Assembly: GCA_034401795.1 (NCBI GenBank)
Contig: CM067369.1
Location: 92,246,579-92,310,578 of the forward strand
Direction: 5' to 3'
Origin: Chaetoderma sp. LZ-2023a
Lineage: Eukaryota > Mollusca > Caudofoveata > Chaetodermatida > Chaetodermatidae
DNA length: 64,000 nt
Part shown: positions 12,154 to 23,164 of the stretch, piece by piece
Layout: every line of letters starts with the position of its first letter
How positions within the stretch are numbered: position 1 is the stretch's first letter
Translations under genes and position numbers: made by a program
The notes under the pieces: model-generated
The model's database searches: none
The model's input: the letters and a program-made list of their open reading frames with translations, nothing else
Told to the model about the DNA's origin: nothing

Positions 12154-12405
12154 ACAGTTTCTGTTTCCGTATCCGTGCTGACGCTGAGCGCTATCTCCCT
12201 GGAGCGATGGTACGCCATTTGTCACCCACTTACGTTCCGAGCTACAATGAGGCGCGCATGCGTAACGATAGCCATAGTGTGGACAGTGGCGATCATTTCA
12301 GCTCTTCCTGAAATTGTGGTCATCCAATTCTACCGAACGTTTAAAGAGGGTGTGTCTGATTTACTGACGTACTGCAGCGCGTCATGGCAGCACCAACAAC
12401 AACGG
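12154..12405 (+). CDS. Orexin/allatotropin receptor-like GPCR, exon encoding TM3 to ECL2
   Basis: This internal exon gives 84 codons in phase 0. It starts after the acceptor TTCCTTTTCCCAG and ends CGG|GTAAG. The translation opens TVSVSVSVLTLSAISLERW, nearly identical to the TM3/ICL2 signature of orexin (hypocretin) receptors. ERW replaces DRY (residues 17-19), as the related DRW does in that family, and YAICHPL follows. TM4 is around residues 36-57 (VTIAIVWTVAIISALPEIVV). TYCSASW supplies the ECL2 cysteine that pairs with TM3 in class A GPCRs. The product should be a plasma-membrane neuropeptide receptor coupling to G proteins. The phase-0 start immediately after the expected PYLQ shows that the N-terminus, TM1 and TM2 lie on upstream exons, which I could not find in the first 12 kb. 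The allatotropin receptor branch is equally plausible; only a phylogeny separates the two. Confidence 0.95.
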
Positions 12406-12484
12406 GTAAGATCCTTTGTGTACCAAAAGTTATATTTTACTAGACGTGAATTCCCAGAGATATGGTGCTATTGGATCTATGTAC

Positions 12485-12899
12485 AATAGACATTTCCACT
12501 TTATCCATCCATGATATAACGTCATAATTAGCTACGTGACGTGTAGAATGGCGTCATAATCAATGACGTCATTATGACGCCATGAATGACGTAGATAAGT
12601 ACGTCACGAAAGCATAACTGAAGACGGACTATTCGTTGCTGTACGGATTGTATGTCTTTACTATTTAATACATATTCTGTTGAATATTTTGAAACTAATT
12701 TGACTGGGCGCTGTTGCTGCCATAGGCAGCAACAGCACCCAGTCAAATTAGTTTCAAAATATTTAACAGCTTATCTGTATAGTTTGCTGGAAATTGATAG
12801 TCAGAGAGTTCACGGATCGATCGCTCCTAACACGAGCGAGGTGGGGGTGGAGCTTAGCTAGAGGTATGCAGGGCTTAGCAAAAACTGGAAAGGTCCATT
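12485..12899 (-). mobile_element. MITE-A reference copy, antisense, in intron
   Basis: Best-preserved member. On the + strand it reads: terminal AATAGACATTTCCA; about six ACGTCA-type motifs over 12515-12620 (one perfect TGACGTCA); TACTATTTAATACAT; a central hairpin (about 12668-12770) whose ~45-bp arms flank CCATAGG; CTTATCTGTATAG (complement of the donor-like motif); CGGATCGATCGCTCC; AGCTTAGCTAGAGG; and terminal AAACTGGAAAGGTCCATT. Termini are ~18-bp inverted repeats. There is no coding capacity, so it is a non-autonomous DNA transposon. Target duplication was not resolved. It lies 79 bp inside the 13.3-kb GPCR intron. Confidence 0.92.
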
Positions 12900-12960
12900 G
12901 GATTTATATCTCGTTGATTATTTGGAAAACAATGGATGAATCCAATTTTAGCTATTCCCC

Positions 12961-13323
12961 GCCAATGGACCTTTCCAAGTGTATCCATCGACGTCATAAC
13001 CAACTAAGTGACGTGTATGCTGATGTCATAGTCATCACGTCATAAATGATTTTATTTGTGCCCGTCTTTAACTCTTAATATTCCGACACGTGTACGAATT
13101 ATATGTCTCTACTATTTAATAAACATGCTGATGAATAGTTTGAAATAGACAGCAACATCGCCCAGTCAAATTAGTTCCAAAATATTCAAGCTTACCTGTA
13201 TAGTTTTCTGGAAATTGATAGTCAAAGAGTTCAGTGATCGATCGATCCCAACACGAGCTAGGTGTGGGTGGAGCGTAGCTAGACATGGGCGGGGAATAGC
13301 TAAAAAATGGAAAGGTCCTTTCC
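12961..13323 (-). mobile_element. MITE-A copy, antisense, inside a second MITE-A end
   Basis: Full-length in reverse orientation, with the hairpin damaged (left arm mostly lost). It sits directly after an isolated left-end fragment (12931-12960, GATGAATCCAATTTTAGCTA), which suggests nested insertion. Confidence 0.85.
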
Positions 13324-13430
13324 GTTTTTGTCCATGTTGGGATAGATCGAGCCCTCAACTCATTGCATATCAATTTCCAGGAAAATATACAGGTAAGCTG
13401 TTGAATATTTTGCAACGAGTTCTTTAACTA
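13324..13430 (+). mobile_element. MITE-A left-half fragment, sense
   Basis: Contains GTTGGGATAGATCGA, ATACAGGTAAGCTGTTGAAT and stops at GAATATTTTGCAACGAG, where another hairpin element begins. Confidence 0.75.
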
Positions 13431-13502
13431 GGGCCCTTTATGTCTTGGTCCATGTGGCATAAGCCAAGTGCAAAAAGGGCCCTAGTTAAAGAGCTCGTTG
13501 CA
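13411..13502. mobile_element. Hairpin element, 29-bp arms
   Basis: TGCAACGAGTTCTTTAACTA with the continuing GGGCCCTTT pairs with AAAGGGCCCTAGTTAAAG and onward (28 of 29 positions), around a 34-bp loop that has its own CTTGG/CCAAG stem. It truncates the adjoining MITE-A copy. Confidence 0.8.
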
Positions 13503-14699
13503 CCCCACTGGTGGCATTGCTTTGGTGATACCATGAGGTGCATGCTTCGTTCTAAGTATCAGTTTCACTTGATCTTTTCAAAACATGATTTTGTAAGTAT
13601 AGTCTGGGGACCAGGCGAACCCCTCAGGATTAACCGCCATCCTGCATCTTTTACTTAGTAGATTCCAAGATCTGGACATGTTCCCAGAAAAATATTGCCA
13701 GAATCCTTATTTTCTAGGGATAAATCAAAATTGCATCATAGTCGTCAAAATCTGTCATTTGCCATATTTTGGCGCTGTTAGCTTAGAAGATGACAAACTG
13801 AAAGTTCAATATTAATTTATTTAATGGAATTTTGCTTCATTCGTCGATAACAGAATGTTCACTATCCAATGCACTTGCAAAATGCAATTATTGGGAACTG
13901 ATGAAACTGATGAAATGGCATAACATCGCACCTATATACGCAATTAGTACGGTCCGATGGTGTCACGAGAATGCCATATCATAATGAAAAGCCCAGGCTA
14001 CTACCTAGTAATGTTTAGCACTTTTGATTTGACACGCGCCAGTATGAAAATCCTAAGAAAATTTATGATTATTACTGGGGTCACGTGATGTTCAAAGGAT
14101 ATAGGAAACGTGCGCTCTCTGTTAAGAGTAATACTCGGAAAATCTTTCGCCACAAAGCAATAACAAAGCATTCGGAAATCTTGGTAAATTATCATCTATT
14201 ACATCATAATGTGGACATCTTTGCCAATGACGCTAGTTGAAAATGCTCTACCAGGCCATCCATGATGCGTGGTATGATACTTGTAGAGTAGCAATCTCAA
14301 AGACCCCAAATTGCTTTCGAGAGTGTAAGACTATCCTATGTCACCAAGTTTCATACCTATAGTGGAATAGTGAAGTATGTAGCAGAACCTTAGTGAATCT
14401 AGAACACTGATCTCTTTTATTATCATTTTCAATTAGGCACACGTACAGTGAAACGTAGCAATCATTCTTATGTTGCCCTTATAATAGGCATAATCTACGA
14501 GTCTCCACATGCGAAAATACTCATGCGTACGGCAAATGTCGTTATAGCATACCTCTGCCCAACTTCATCTGAAACCTTTTTATGCATTCTTAGACACGCA
14601 TTTATATAGTGGCATAATCTTTTTGGATGATTGATCACTGTCATGAGGATCATCATATTGTTGGTGAATCATTGCACATCTCACTGGTGATCTCACAGA
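13503..14699. other. Intronic DNA without recognisable features
   Basis: No gene, RNA or clear repeat seen in this part of the first GPCR intron. Confidence 0.5.
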
Positions 14700-15239
14700 A
14701 TCTCTTTCTTCATGTTGAGGATTCTATCTGCCGCATGCTCAAGATAAGTTCCATAACAAACGTTGTTGCATTTAGATGTGAGAGTGAAGTGTTGCAAATC
14801 AGTGGAAAGATCAAACAAAAGATACCGTTAAACTATACATACTACCTCCAACAAGATCGTGCCTTCACTGGCCCACAACGAGCGCTAGACTATCAGGCAT
14901 GTATTTGGAAGAGAGCCCAGCCATCATTGAACCGTATGAGACTAATGGTTGGACTAAAGCCATGCGCTGTAAGGATGGATGAGATTATCAAACACTGTCC
15001 CACATACGGTTCAATGATGGCTGGGCTCTTCCAAATACATGTCTGATGGTCTAGCGCTCGTTGTGGGCCAGTGAAGGCAGGATCTTGTTGGAGGTAGTAT
15101 GTATAGTTTAACGGTATCTTTTACTTGATCTTTCCACTGATTTGCAACACTTCACCCTCACATTTAAATGCAACAACGTTTGTTATGGAACTTATCTTGA
15201 GCATGCGGCAGATAGAATCCTCAACATGAAGAAAGAGAT
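14700..15239. repeat. Long inverted repeat, ~237-bp arms, 64-bp loop
   Basis: The left arm 14700-14938 and right arm 15003-15239 are about 97% complementary (for example TCTCTTTCTTCATGTTGAGG at the outer left and its complement at the outer right). Because it lies in a GPCR intron, transcription would give a long intramolecular dsRNA. The right arm read on the + strand belongs to a decayed coding sequence (next entry), so the left arm is an inverted duplicate of that gene fragment. Confidence 0.95.
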
Positions 15240-15342
15240 GTTCTATAGAAAGCGAAAGTGAAAGAGTAGTTCCACTGACGATGATAGCAGCAATGAATGT
15301 GAGCCATCAGCATCTAGTACCTTCGATAGTGACTGTGACTAA
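15120..15342 (+). pseudogene. C-terminal remnant of an unidentified protein
   Basis: One frame reads LSTDLQHFTLTF, then SYGTYLE-like residues (here CYGTYLEHAADRILNMKKE), a basic FYRKRK and an acidic/serine tail (STDDDSSNEC to FDSDCD) before TAA at 15340. An in-frame TGA at 15259 breaks it. The basic-then-acidic tail looks like the end of a transposon-encoded protein. I do not recognise the family. Most of it is duplicated in inverted orientation just upstream. Confidence 0.45.
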
Positions 15343-15442
15343 CTGAGCCCTGTTATGGTGCAATACAGCTAGCAGATTTATTGTCTAATATGTATAGAGC
15401 AACAATACAAACATTTTAACTGATCAATTATTGCACTAGGTT

Positions 15443-15803
15443 AATTCACCTTTCCAGAGTATCCACCCATCATATGGCGTCATAATCAACTACGTGATGT
15501 GTAGACTGGCATCATAATGACGTCATGAACGAAGTCGATAAGAACGTCACGAACGCATATTTGAAGACAGTCTATGCGTTGTTGTACAAATTGTATGCCT
15601 TTACTATTTAATAAATATTCTGTTGACATAGGCAGCAACAGCACCCAGTAAAATTAGTTACAAAATATTCACCGGCTTCCCTGTATAGCTTTAAAAAATT
15701 GATAGCTAGAGCATTCGGGGATCGATCAATCCCATCACTGCGAGGTGTGGTTGGAGCTTAGCTAGTGATGGGCGGGGCATGGCTAAAAATGGAAAGGTCC
15801 ATT
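15443..15803 (-). mobile_element. MITE-A copy, antisense
   Basis: Runs from CACCTTTCCAGAGTATCC to AATGGAAAGGTCCATT. The left hairpin arm is deleted (TTCTGTTGACATAGGCAGCA), so it can no longer fold. One TGACGTCA. TTTAATAAAT gives AATAAA on the + strand. Confidence 0.88.
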
Positions 15804-15939
15804 AGGTACGATACTATGTTGACATTATCTTCAGGTGCACGTAATTGCATTTTACAGTTACCTTCAAATCTAGCATTGTCTTAACAGTCATAGCAACCAG
15901 ATTTAATGAAATAAATAACCGTTTGGCACTTTTGATTTA

Positions 15940-16860
15940 CCGGCGCTTTATCAGTTGCAGTAATGCACAATTTGACAATTTTAAGCATCGGCCAAAATAT
16001 GTGACAATTTGCCCATAGCTGAGTTTATTACTCAAGTGATTTGTATATAACATACATACAGTAGCATGGCATACTGGAAGAAAAATTCTCAATGGTCATG
16101 TATTAATCTATATTATTTAGATGTGGTGTTATGATCATTTAACTTTTTCAGTTCGCCATTATTGCAACATCCCATGACATAAATGAACATTGACAATGCA
16201 GATTTGCCAGATGTTGTCTGTCATTTATTCTCAGGCGCTAACATGAGCACATTCCTTTATCAACATGTTGCCGGTCACTGCAATGCACAGTTGCCCAAGC
16301 CTAAGCAGCGGCAAAAGCTGGCACTACTTTGACCTTTGGTGACCTCATTACTCAGCCGATATTCATACAACCAACACGAAATTTCATAGGACACTCAACG
16401 AAACATTTTGAATGGCGATGTATTATGCAACATGATTTAAAAGCAATGTTATGGTCATGTCATTTTTCATTTTCCATAATTGCATTTTCAGCTTTTTTCG
16501 ACAAGATTTTGTCAGTTGTTGCAGTAACTGCATCTCATGAAATAAATCATTGCCGGAAGGTGTCGATTATTAACTTCTTACGCTAATAACACGAAGATAT
16601 CCTTGTGTTAGGTACGTTGCCAGTTGCAGCAATGCACAATTGTCAGCTCTTAATCAACGACCAAAATTGGCGACATTTTGACCTCCGCTGACAACTATTC
16701 GACTGATTTGCATAAAATATACATGAAATGTAAGAGGAAGCAAACAACAATATTTTGAGTTGTCATTTATGAATAATGTTTAATAAAAAGTAACCTTTTC
16801 CACTATTTTCTTCCCACATCCGCTAAAAATGACAAATTTTGAAGACTATGATGCCGTTTT
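15940..16860. repeat. Diverged ~320-350-bp tandem repeat, three units
   Basis: The landmark GYAATGCACARTTG recurs at about 15962, 16280 and 16630, each followed by a GCCAAAA-type motif, a dyad around CATTT and an AATGRTCATGTATTA-like segment. Identity is low, so the array is old. Confidence 0.6.
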
Positions 16861-17147
16861 GATTTATGACTAGAAAATACGGATCGTGACAATTCTTTTC
16901 TGGAAAGCTTTCTAGATCTTTTACTTAGAGGCTAATAAGTGAAATAAATCATGATAGGCAACTGAGGAGGCTTTGCTGATATAGGCCAGGAATACATATG
17001 TGGTTATATTCTAGACAAAGAATATACTAGGATATTAATCAAATATATATTTATTTAGTTACTATGAACAGGAAAATCACACAAAATATGTAATCCACTT
17101 AATGTATCCATTTAGTTGAGGAATTGTGTATTTTTATAACAAATTTT

Positions 17148-17202
17148 AGATTGTAAATTCGATACGGTGATCTTTAAGATCACCGCATCGAATTTACAAT
17201 CT
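17148..17202. repeat. Perfect-looking 27-bp-arm palindrome
   Basis: AGATTGTAAATTCGATACGG and GTGATCTT pair with the following half with one mismatch and essentially no loop. It is a strong cruciform/hairpin candidate in the first GPCR intron. Confidence 0.9.
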
Positions 17203-18035
17203 CAAATTTGACCTGTCTTAGTTATTAATGCATGTCTATGTTTCTGACAAGTGCGGTAGGGATGTGTTGTATAAGAAGCATTTTCCTGCTCCATTCCCAC
17301 CTCTACCCATAGCTAACCCAGTCTACAAGACACTGCTTGCCTTGATTAAGACTGATTATATATGTCAACATCCTGTTGTATGAAATCGAGTTTGTTTAAT
17401 CAATGGTTTTTCATTTAGTAAAAGGCTGCGTAGGCTATAACCTAATTGTTTCTAATTTATTCAGGAGCCGGTTACCTTTTGTTACATATGTAATTAGATA
17501 TAGCGATATTTTCATGATTCTGTTAATCTCCATCATTAGAATAATACTTAGGCGTATTTTCATTTTTTTCGTTGCGGCACGCATTGCAACCATAAATGCC
17601 AGCGCTTTGCACTGCTTTCATACATTCACCTCTCTCCACCCATCAGCGTGATCATTTCAACAGTTTTAACTCGTGCGTTCCAGGAGGTTTTAGGCGCAGA
17701 TGGGCGACCCATTCATTGGATTGCTAGATGGTAGTTTGTCACATCTCATCGATGACTGTTAGGATTTGGCATGATTTCAGCTGCACCGAGAGATGTGCAC
17801 TAAGCATATGCCTGATAATTGGCTCTAGCAATGGTACATAGGTTCAGCTTTGGATGGTAGTAAATGCGATGTTTGAGAATTCTTCTAACAGAAGAACTTG
17901 TATCGAACTACATCGATGTCATTGTCACAGTAACCATAAAATAAACAAACACAATTTTCACAAGCCTCTCATCTAATCAATCCCATGATGTGTCAATAAT
18001 TTTCAAGATAATGCACATGCCGCGTCTAGATGCTA
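17203..18035. other. Intronic DNA without recognisable features
   Basis: No gene, RNA or clear repeat seen. Confidence 0.5.
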
Positions 18036-18275
18036 TTAACCCTTTCATGACGAAACTGGCCAAAACCGGCCACTACAGCGGTCTTGAGGAATGTCCATTT
18101 GCAGGCCAAGTGAAAACTATCTTTGAAAATTTTCCACTGGAATCACTGGCTCGATAACCGAGCCAGTCATTCCAGTGGTAAATTTCCAAAACTAGCCTTC
18201 TATTGGCCTACAAATGGACATTCTATAAGGACATATTTGGATTTTCTTGAACAAATATGGTCATTTAAGGGTTAA
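18036..18275. mobile_element. MITE-B copy, well preserved
   Basis: TTAACCCTTTCATGACGAAA to TTTAAGGGTTAA, about 240 bp. The central stem AAATTTTCCACTGGAATCAC, with TGGCTCGATAACCGAGCCA at the tip, pairs over more than 30 bp. Outer arms share CATTTGCAGGCCAA and TTGGCCTACAAATG. Confidence 0.92.
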
Positions 18276-18717
18276 ATGGAATGCTTGATTTATTTCATTG
18301 TCCACAAATGCACATGTGCTGTCGCATCCAGTTTATGCATTTATTTCTGATTGTGTTTTGCATATATCTTCTTTATCAAGAGCTGTTCCAATTGTAGCTA
18401 AATCAATACATATGTCTCCGCTTTGTTTTCCTACAAGACATTCTGTTATTTATTTGTTGACTAAAGGAGCATGCAAGAACAGCAACGTCTGATCATGTGA
18501 CTTGATGTATGCATGGCAACCATTGCTAGCATTTATACATATTTGGGTTTCTGCTCCCTCTTGCTATAGTTATGCATAATTCACCAACCGTAGTGCATTC
18601 AACTCCATTCTCACTATCTACAAGCATATGACATTCGAAACCATATTCAGACCAAATAGTGGACCCAATATTAAAATGTCTTGGTGTTTCTACTATTTTT
18701 GGAACGGGAATACTGCC

Positions 18718-19107
18718 AATGGATAAATCCGATCTGGCACTCAGTATATGACGTCATACTCAATTACGCCACGCGTAGGTTGACGTAACAATCATAACTG
18801 ATAGAGAATATTCCGTTATGAAGTTGGAATAGTCCATAGTCTGTATGAATTGTATGTCTTTGATGGATTTCTTATTTAATAAATTTTCTGTTGAATATTT
18901 CGTAACTAATTTGACTAGGCGCTATTGTTGCCATGTGCAGCAACAGAACCCAATCAAATTAGTTTCAAAATATTCAACAGCTTGCCTGTATACCTTGATA
19001 TTGACATTCTGGGAATTCAGGGTTCCATCGATCCCAACATGGACAGCGCGTGGGCGGGGCTTGGGTAGAAATGGGCGGGGCATAGCTAAAACTGGATCCC
19101 TTTATTG
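18718..19107 (-). mobile_element. MITE-A copy, antisense (variant subfamily)
   Basis: Starts AATGGATAAATCCGATCTGG, a variant terminus also seen at 32851 and 34491, with GTATATGACGTCATA. The hairpin is intact with mismatches. The end is CATAGCTAAAACTGGATCCC. Confidence 0.88.
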
Positions 19108-19128
19108 TCACCATCACTTATAGATATA

Positions 19129-19527
19129 AAATGGACATTTCCAAATTTAGCTATGGCCCGCCAATCTCTAGCTAAGCTCCGCCCACACCTCGATCGTGTT
19201 GGGATCGATCGATCTCTGAACTCCCTCACTATCAATTTCCAGAAAACTATACAGGTAAGCTGTTGAATATTTTGAAACTAACATGACTGGGTGCTGTTGC
19301 TGCCTATGGCAGCAACAGCGTCAAGTCAAATTAGTTTCAATATATTCATCAGCATGTTTATTAAATAGTAGAGACTGCACATTTTGTACAACGTGTCGGA
19401 CTATTAAGAGTTAAAGACGGGCTGTATATAAGAATCATTTATGACGTAATGATTATGACGTCATCCTACACGCCGCTTAGCTGATTATGACGTCATATGG
19501 CGTCGCTACTCTGAAACGGTCCTTTCA
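19129..19527 (+). mobile_element. MITE-A copy, sense
   Basis: Full-length, with intact donor-like ATACAGGTAAGCTG, hairpin GCTGTTGCTGCCTATGGCAG and two perfect TGACGTCA sites. It lies 21 bp after an antisense copy, making an ~800-bp inverted pair. Confidence 0.92.
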
Positions 19528-19885
19528 CTGCGAGGGACATTTCTTACCGCTCCTTTTGATGTCAGTATGAAGTTTCTCAAATGCATCACGTTTACCACTT
19601 TTTTTATTCTTTATGTATACTGGTAAATGATGAGGTCAACTCCGGTGCTAATCTTTGAAAATGTCATCAGATGCTGAAATGCATAACTAGTCAACTCGCC
19701 ACACGTTTGGGAGCAGATTTTAGATGACAGTAATATTTTGATGGAACAATTTCAGCGGTTCGGCATTTTATTTTTAAATTGTCACTTGTATTGTCTTTGT
19801 AATTTTAGCAGGTGCAGCATCTGAGATCTCAAGTGGCTATTGTATGTGTACAAATTTATATTTATAAACAAAATCTTGAATATTC

Positions 19886-19899
19886 ATTTACCGATTCTG
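19886..19899. repeat. SINE target-site duplication, left
   Basis: ATTTACCGATTCTG, identical to 20134-20147. Confidence 0.95.
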
Positions 19900-20133
19900 C
19901 CCTGTAGGTGGGGCTTAGAATACACCTTCCGTATCCTCTGCGTGTCGTAAGAGGCGACTAAAGGAGGTAAGGGTGAGGTAACCCTGACAGAAACCTCGAG
20001 TGCTGAAGACGGAGGTTCCAGGGCGCACGGCGCACTCTAATAAACCATGGATCCACGCATTTAACGCTTATGATCATGTCGATAGTCACTTACAGGACTG
20101 GCGGTATGATCAGCGAACGAAAAGAAGAAGAAG
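19900..20133 (+). mobile_element. SINE with MetaSINE-like core domain
   Basis: A 234-bp retroposon bounded by perfect 14-bp direct repeats and ending in an (AAG)n tail, the signature of target-primed reverse transcription. Its 5' part contains TGTCGTAAGAGGCGACTAAA, the conserved core I associate with the MetaSINE superfamily. The 3' part (GACTGGCGGTATGATCAGCG) is presumably the tail shared with its partner LINE. The exact duplication indicates a recent insertion into the GPCR intron. The family name is from memory and should be checked. Confidence 0.88.
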
Positions 20134-20147
20134 ATTTACCGATTCTG
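20134..20147. repeat. SINE target-site duplication, right
   Basis: ATTTACCGATTCTG, the second copy of the 14-bp duplication. Confidence 0.95.
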
Positions 20148-21196
20148 GACAATTATTATTATTTTCTTGACAAAAATGATAGCATTTGTGTGTACGACTT
20201 GATCTGTTACGATTTAACCGTCCTGATAAATGTTTTAGTTTAACATTTGGTAACGCAGCAAATACATCTACTTCATTGGATTGGGTTGTAGCCGGTGCTG
20301 CACAAATATTACAAATATATTATTTCCATTTTACCTGGCAATCAGCCGGTCAAAATATATACTGACCACCTTTGATGTTGATGCGATGTTGATGATTATC
20401 CGTGATGTCTGTAACATTACATTATTTTGTCCAGCTAGCCATAGTCTTCGATACTCTGTGCACGTTTGCTTCTTTCGTCGTGCGCTTAGAACATGCATAT
20501 ATGTGGTGTCTGCAGTCTTCATTCTCCAGACCAGCCAGCTCTGTACAAATCTGAATCGTTCTCGCTCTGTCGTTAGCTGGATATAACCGTCTCTGGACAG
20601 TACATTGGTCGCTGGCAATGACAACAAACCCATCGTTTTACTAAGAATTTCTGTTCATGGTTTGTTCAATCATCTGAACATTTGGTCCTTGTGAAACGGC
20701 ATTGTGCGATTGCGTTGAACTGCTACGTATCCAACTTCAAGCAACTTCGTGGGTGTGTCTTTGGAAACATTCCCATCTCAGACCGAACAGACTGACATAA
20801 AAAATTCATACACCATCTCTCATATAGCTGAGACATGCGTGTTTCGGATTCGTTGAGGAGTGGTATGTATAAATAGGGAAATAAACAAATCGATAGTGTA
20901 TTCGAATCCGAGACATGGGTTCTCTTAATTTCGAAATACAGACTTGGTCGACCGTTTTGTGTCTGTAAGGACAGGACACTGGTTTACATAACCTGTAATT
21001 TGTATCTATTTGTTTAGGCGGTGTCAGAAGTAAAAATAGGAATTCCAGAAATTCACACATGAACCGCAATTATTGTACTCCCAGACTTCCACTAATGGAA
21101 GCCTTGATCCAAGAACACAACCAGAGTACCACGATGTCCTATAATCTCGCATGTGTCAACAGCGCCACAAAGCGCTCGAGGTGCTACTCGTGCCAA
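20148..21196. other. Intronic DNA; open on both strands at 20281-20633 but not recognised
   Basis: A ~300-bp stretch is open on both strands, but neither translation resembles a family I know. Nothing else is seen. Confidence 0.45.
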
Positions 21197-21350
21197 TTAA
21201 CCCTTTAAGGGCCTAGGTCTTTTCAAAGAAGATTAATATTTTTGCACTTAAATTTACAAAAATTATTATTTTCTTTTGTCCTGCAAATGGACATTTCTCA
21301 AGACCACTGCAGAAGCCGTTTTTTGGCTGATATGAGGCCTAAAGGGTTAA
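21197..21350. mobile_element. MITE-B copy with internal deletion
   Basis: Both termini are present (TTAACCCTTTAAGGGCCTAG and GAGGCCTAAAGGGTTAA) but the central GGCTCGG palindrome is missing. Confidence 0.82.
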
Positions 21351-21497
21351 CAGTTTGTGAATATTTTAATCTATCTATTCTACAACCATTTCATCGTGTA
21401 TCAGCATCGTACATGCTGGATTGCCTCCATAGCAAGTTTATACCCCACAATTGCTCGCTGATGTCGACCGTTTTACTGTGATGATGGGTCCGACTGC

Positions 21498-21889
21498 AAT
21501 GGACCTCTTACGTTTTAATTATGCCCCGCCCATCTCTAACTAAGCCCAACCCACACATCGCTCGTGTTGGAATCGAACGATCCCCGAACTCACCGACTAT
21601 CAATTTCTAGAAAACTATACAAGTAAGCTGTTGAATATTTTGACGCTAATTTGACTGGGTGCTGTTGCTGCCTATGTTGCTGTCAAATTAGTTTCAATAT
21701 ATTCACTAGAATGTTTTTAAATAGTAAAGACATGCAATTCGTACAACTTGACTGACTGTTACGCGTTTAAGACGGACTAAATCTAGTCAGTAATGGCGTA
21801 ATGATTATGACATCATCATATACGTCATGTAGTTGATTATGATGTCATATGGCGTCATATAATGGATGGATAAACTCGAAAAGTCCATT
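21498..21889 (+). mobile_element. MITE-A copy, sense
   Basis: AATGGACCTCTTACGTTTTA to CGAAAAGTCCATT. The loop side of the hairpin is deleted (GCCTATGTTGCTGTCAAATT). CRE motifs have drifted to TGACATCA and TGATGTCA. Confidence 0.88.
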
Positions 21890-22533
21890 GTGTCAGCCTC
21901 ACAATGAGTGACCTGCAATTCCTGCATCCCCACCTCGTGTTAATTTCACAGCCAGTGCTTTTGTAGTTTTGCGAAATGCGCCCAATCGCATGCTAACCTT
22001 CTATAGCTCATCTAGCTGTTTCCAAACTATACCATGGGTCTGTTTCTATATGATTGCAATAATTTCATGTAGATGCAATTTGCTTTCCATTTTCACCAGA
22101 TTTAGAATTGCGTAAGCCGTACACATTTAAGTGTGAAATGCGTCACTAGCATAATAATAATGTGACATATTAGGCTCTGGTGTGATTTTATTGACAGCGG
22201 TGCTAAATCCTGGCCACCTTGGAACGTTTGTTGTACGTTGGACCTCGGAATTATAGCATCTTGCTCGCAAAAAGCAGCAGAAAATATCATTTTTACATTA
22301 GTACTGTTATGCAATCTGGAATATTATAAGATTTAACTTTATGTTCTCCAATAAACGACGGTTCCCTGCGTTGTACATGTTTGATGGACGAGGCACAAAT
22401 CTTCTGCTCGGTGACAGATTAATATGACATGGAATTGATAGATTTATGGATTGGTGGAACTGCTTTAAAATTATATGTCCATTTATACAGTGGGATGTAC
22501 CATAACAACTGAGTTTCCCCTGATTAATGCAAT
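21890..22533. other. Intronic DNA without recognisable features
   Basis: No gene, RNA or clear repeat seen. Confidence 0.5.
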
Positions 22534-22923
22534 TAATGAATCCAGTTCCTCAGTCAATCATACGACGCCATAATCAACTATGTGACGTGTAGACTGGCGT
22601 CATAATCAATTAAGTCATGAATGACTGGATTTAGTCCATCTTAAATGCTTAATATCCGTCAGGCTGAACGAATTGAATGTATTTACTGTTTAATAAACAT
22701 GCTGCTAAATATTTTGAAGCTAATTTAACTGGGCGCTGTTAGGCCATAGGCAGCAACAACACCCAATCAAATTAGTTTCAAAATATTCAACAGCTTACCG
22801 GGATAGCTTTTGGAAATTGACTGTCAGGGAGTTCCTGGATCGATCTATCTCAACACGCGCAAAGAGTGGGTGGAGCTTAGCTAGAGATGGGCGTGACATA
22901 GCTAAAACTGGAATCCTTCATTG
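22534..22923 (-). mobile_element. MITE-A copy, antisense
   Basis: AATGAATCCAGTTCCTCAG to AAAACTGGAATCCTTCATT. The hairpin has unequal arms (GCGCTGTTAGGCCATAGGCA). AATAAA lies on the + strand. Confidence 0.86.
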
Positions 22924-23164
22924 TTATCCCAGTACATGAGTATGGCCATCCGGTTGTAGGTTGTATAGGGGAACTATACATTGAACCACCATCTTTCTGG
23001 CGTTCAATCTCTTTAATATTCATATTACATAAAGAGTGGCTGAAGTAATTTCATCTTTACCCAAAGTTGAAGAGCTTATGTGTTTGGCTCGACCTCAGCC
23101 ATGAAACACAAATTCAGAATGTCTTGAAATATGAACATAGATATTGCTCCATAACCAGAATCAA

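Noticed and set aside
20281-20633. ~100-codon frames on both strands
   Set aside because: Open on both strands with no recognisable motif; weak hints of a membrane protein are not enough.
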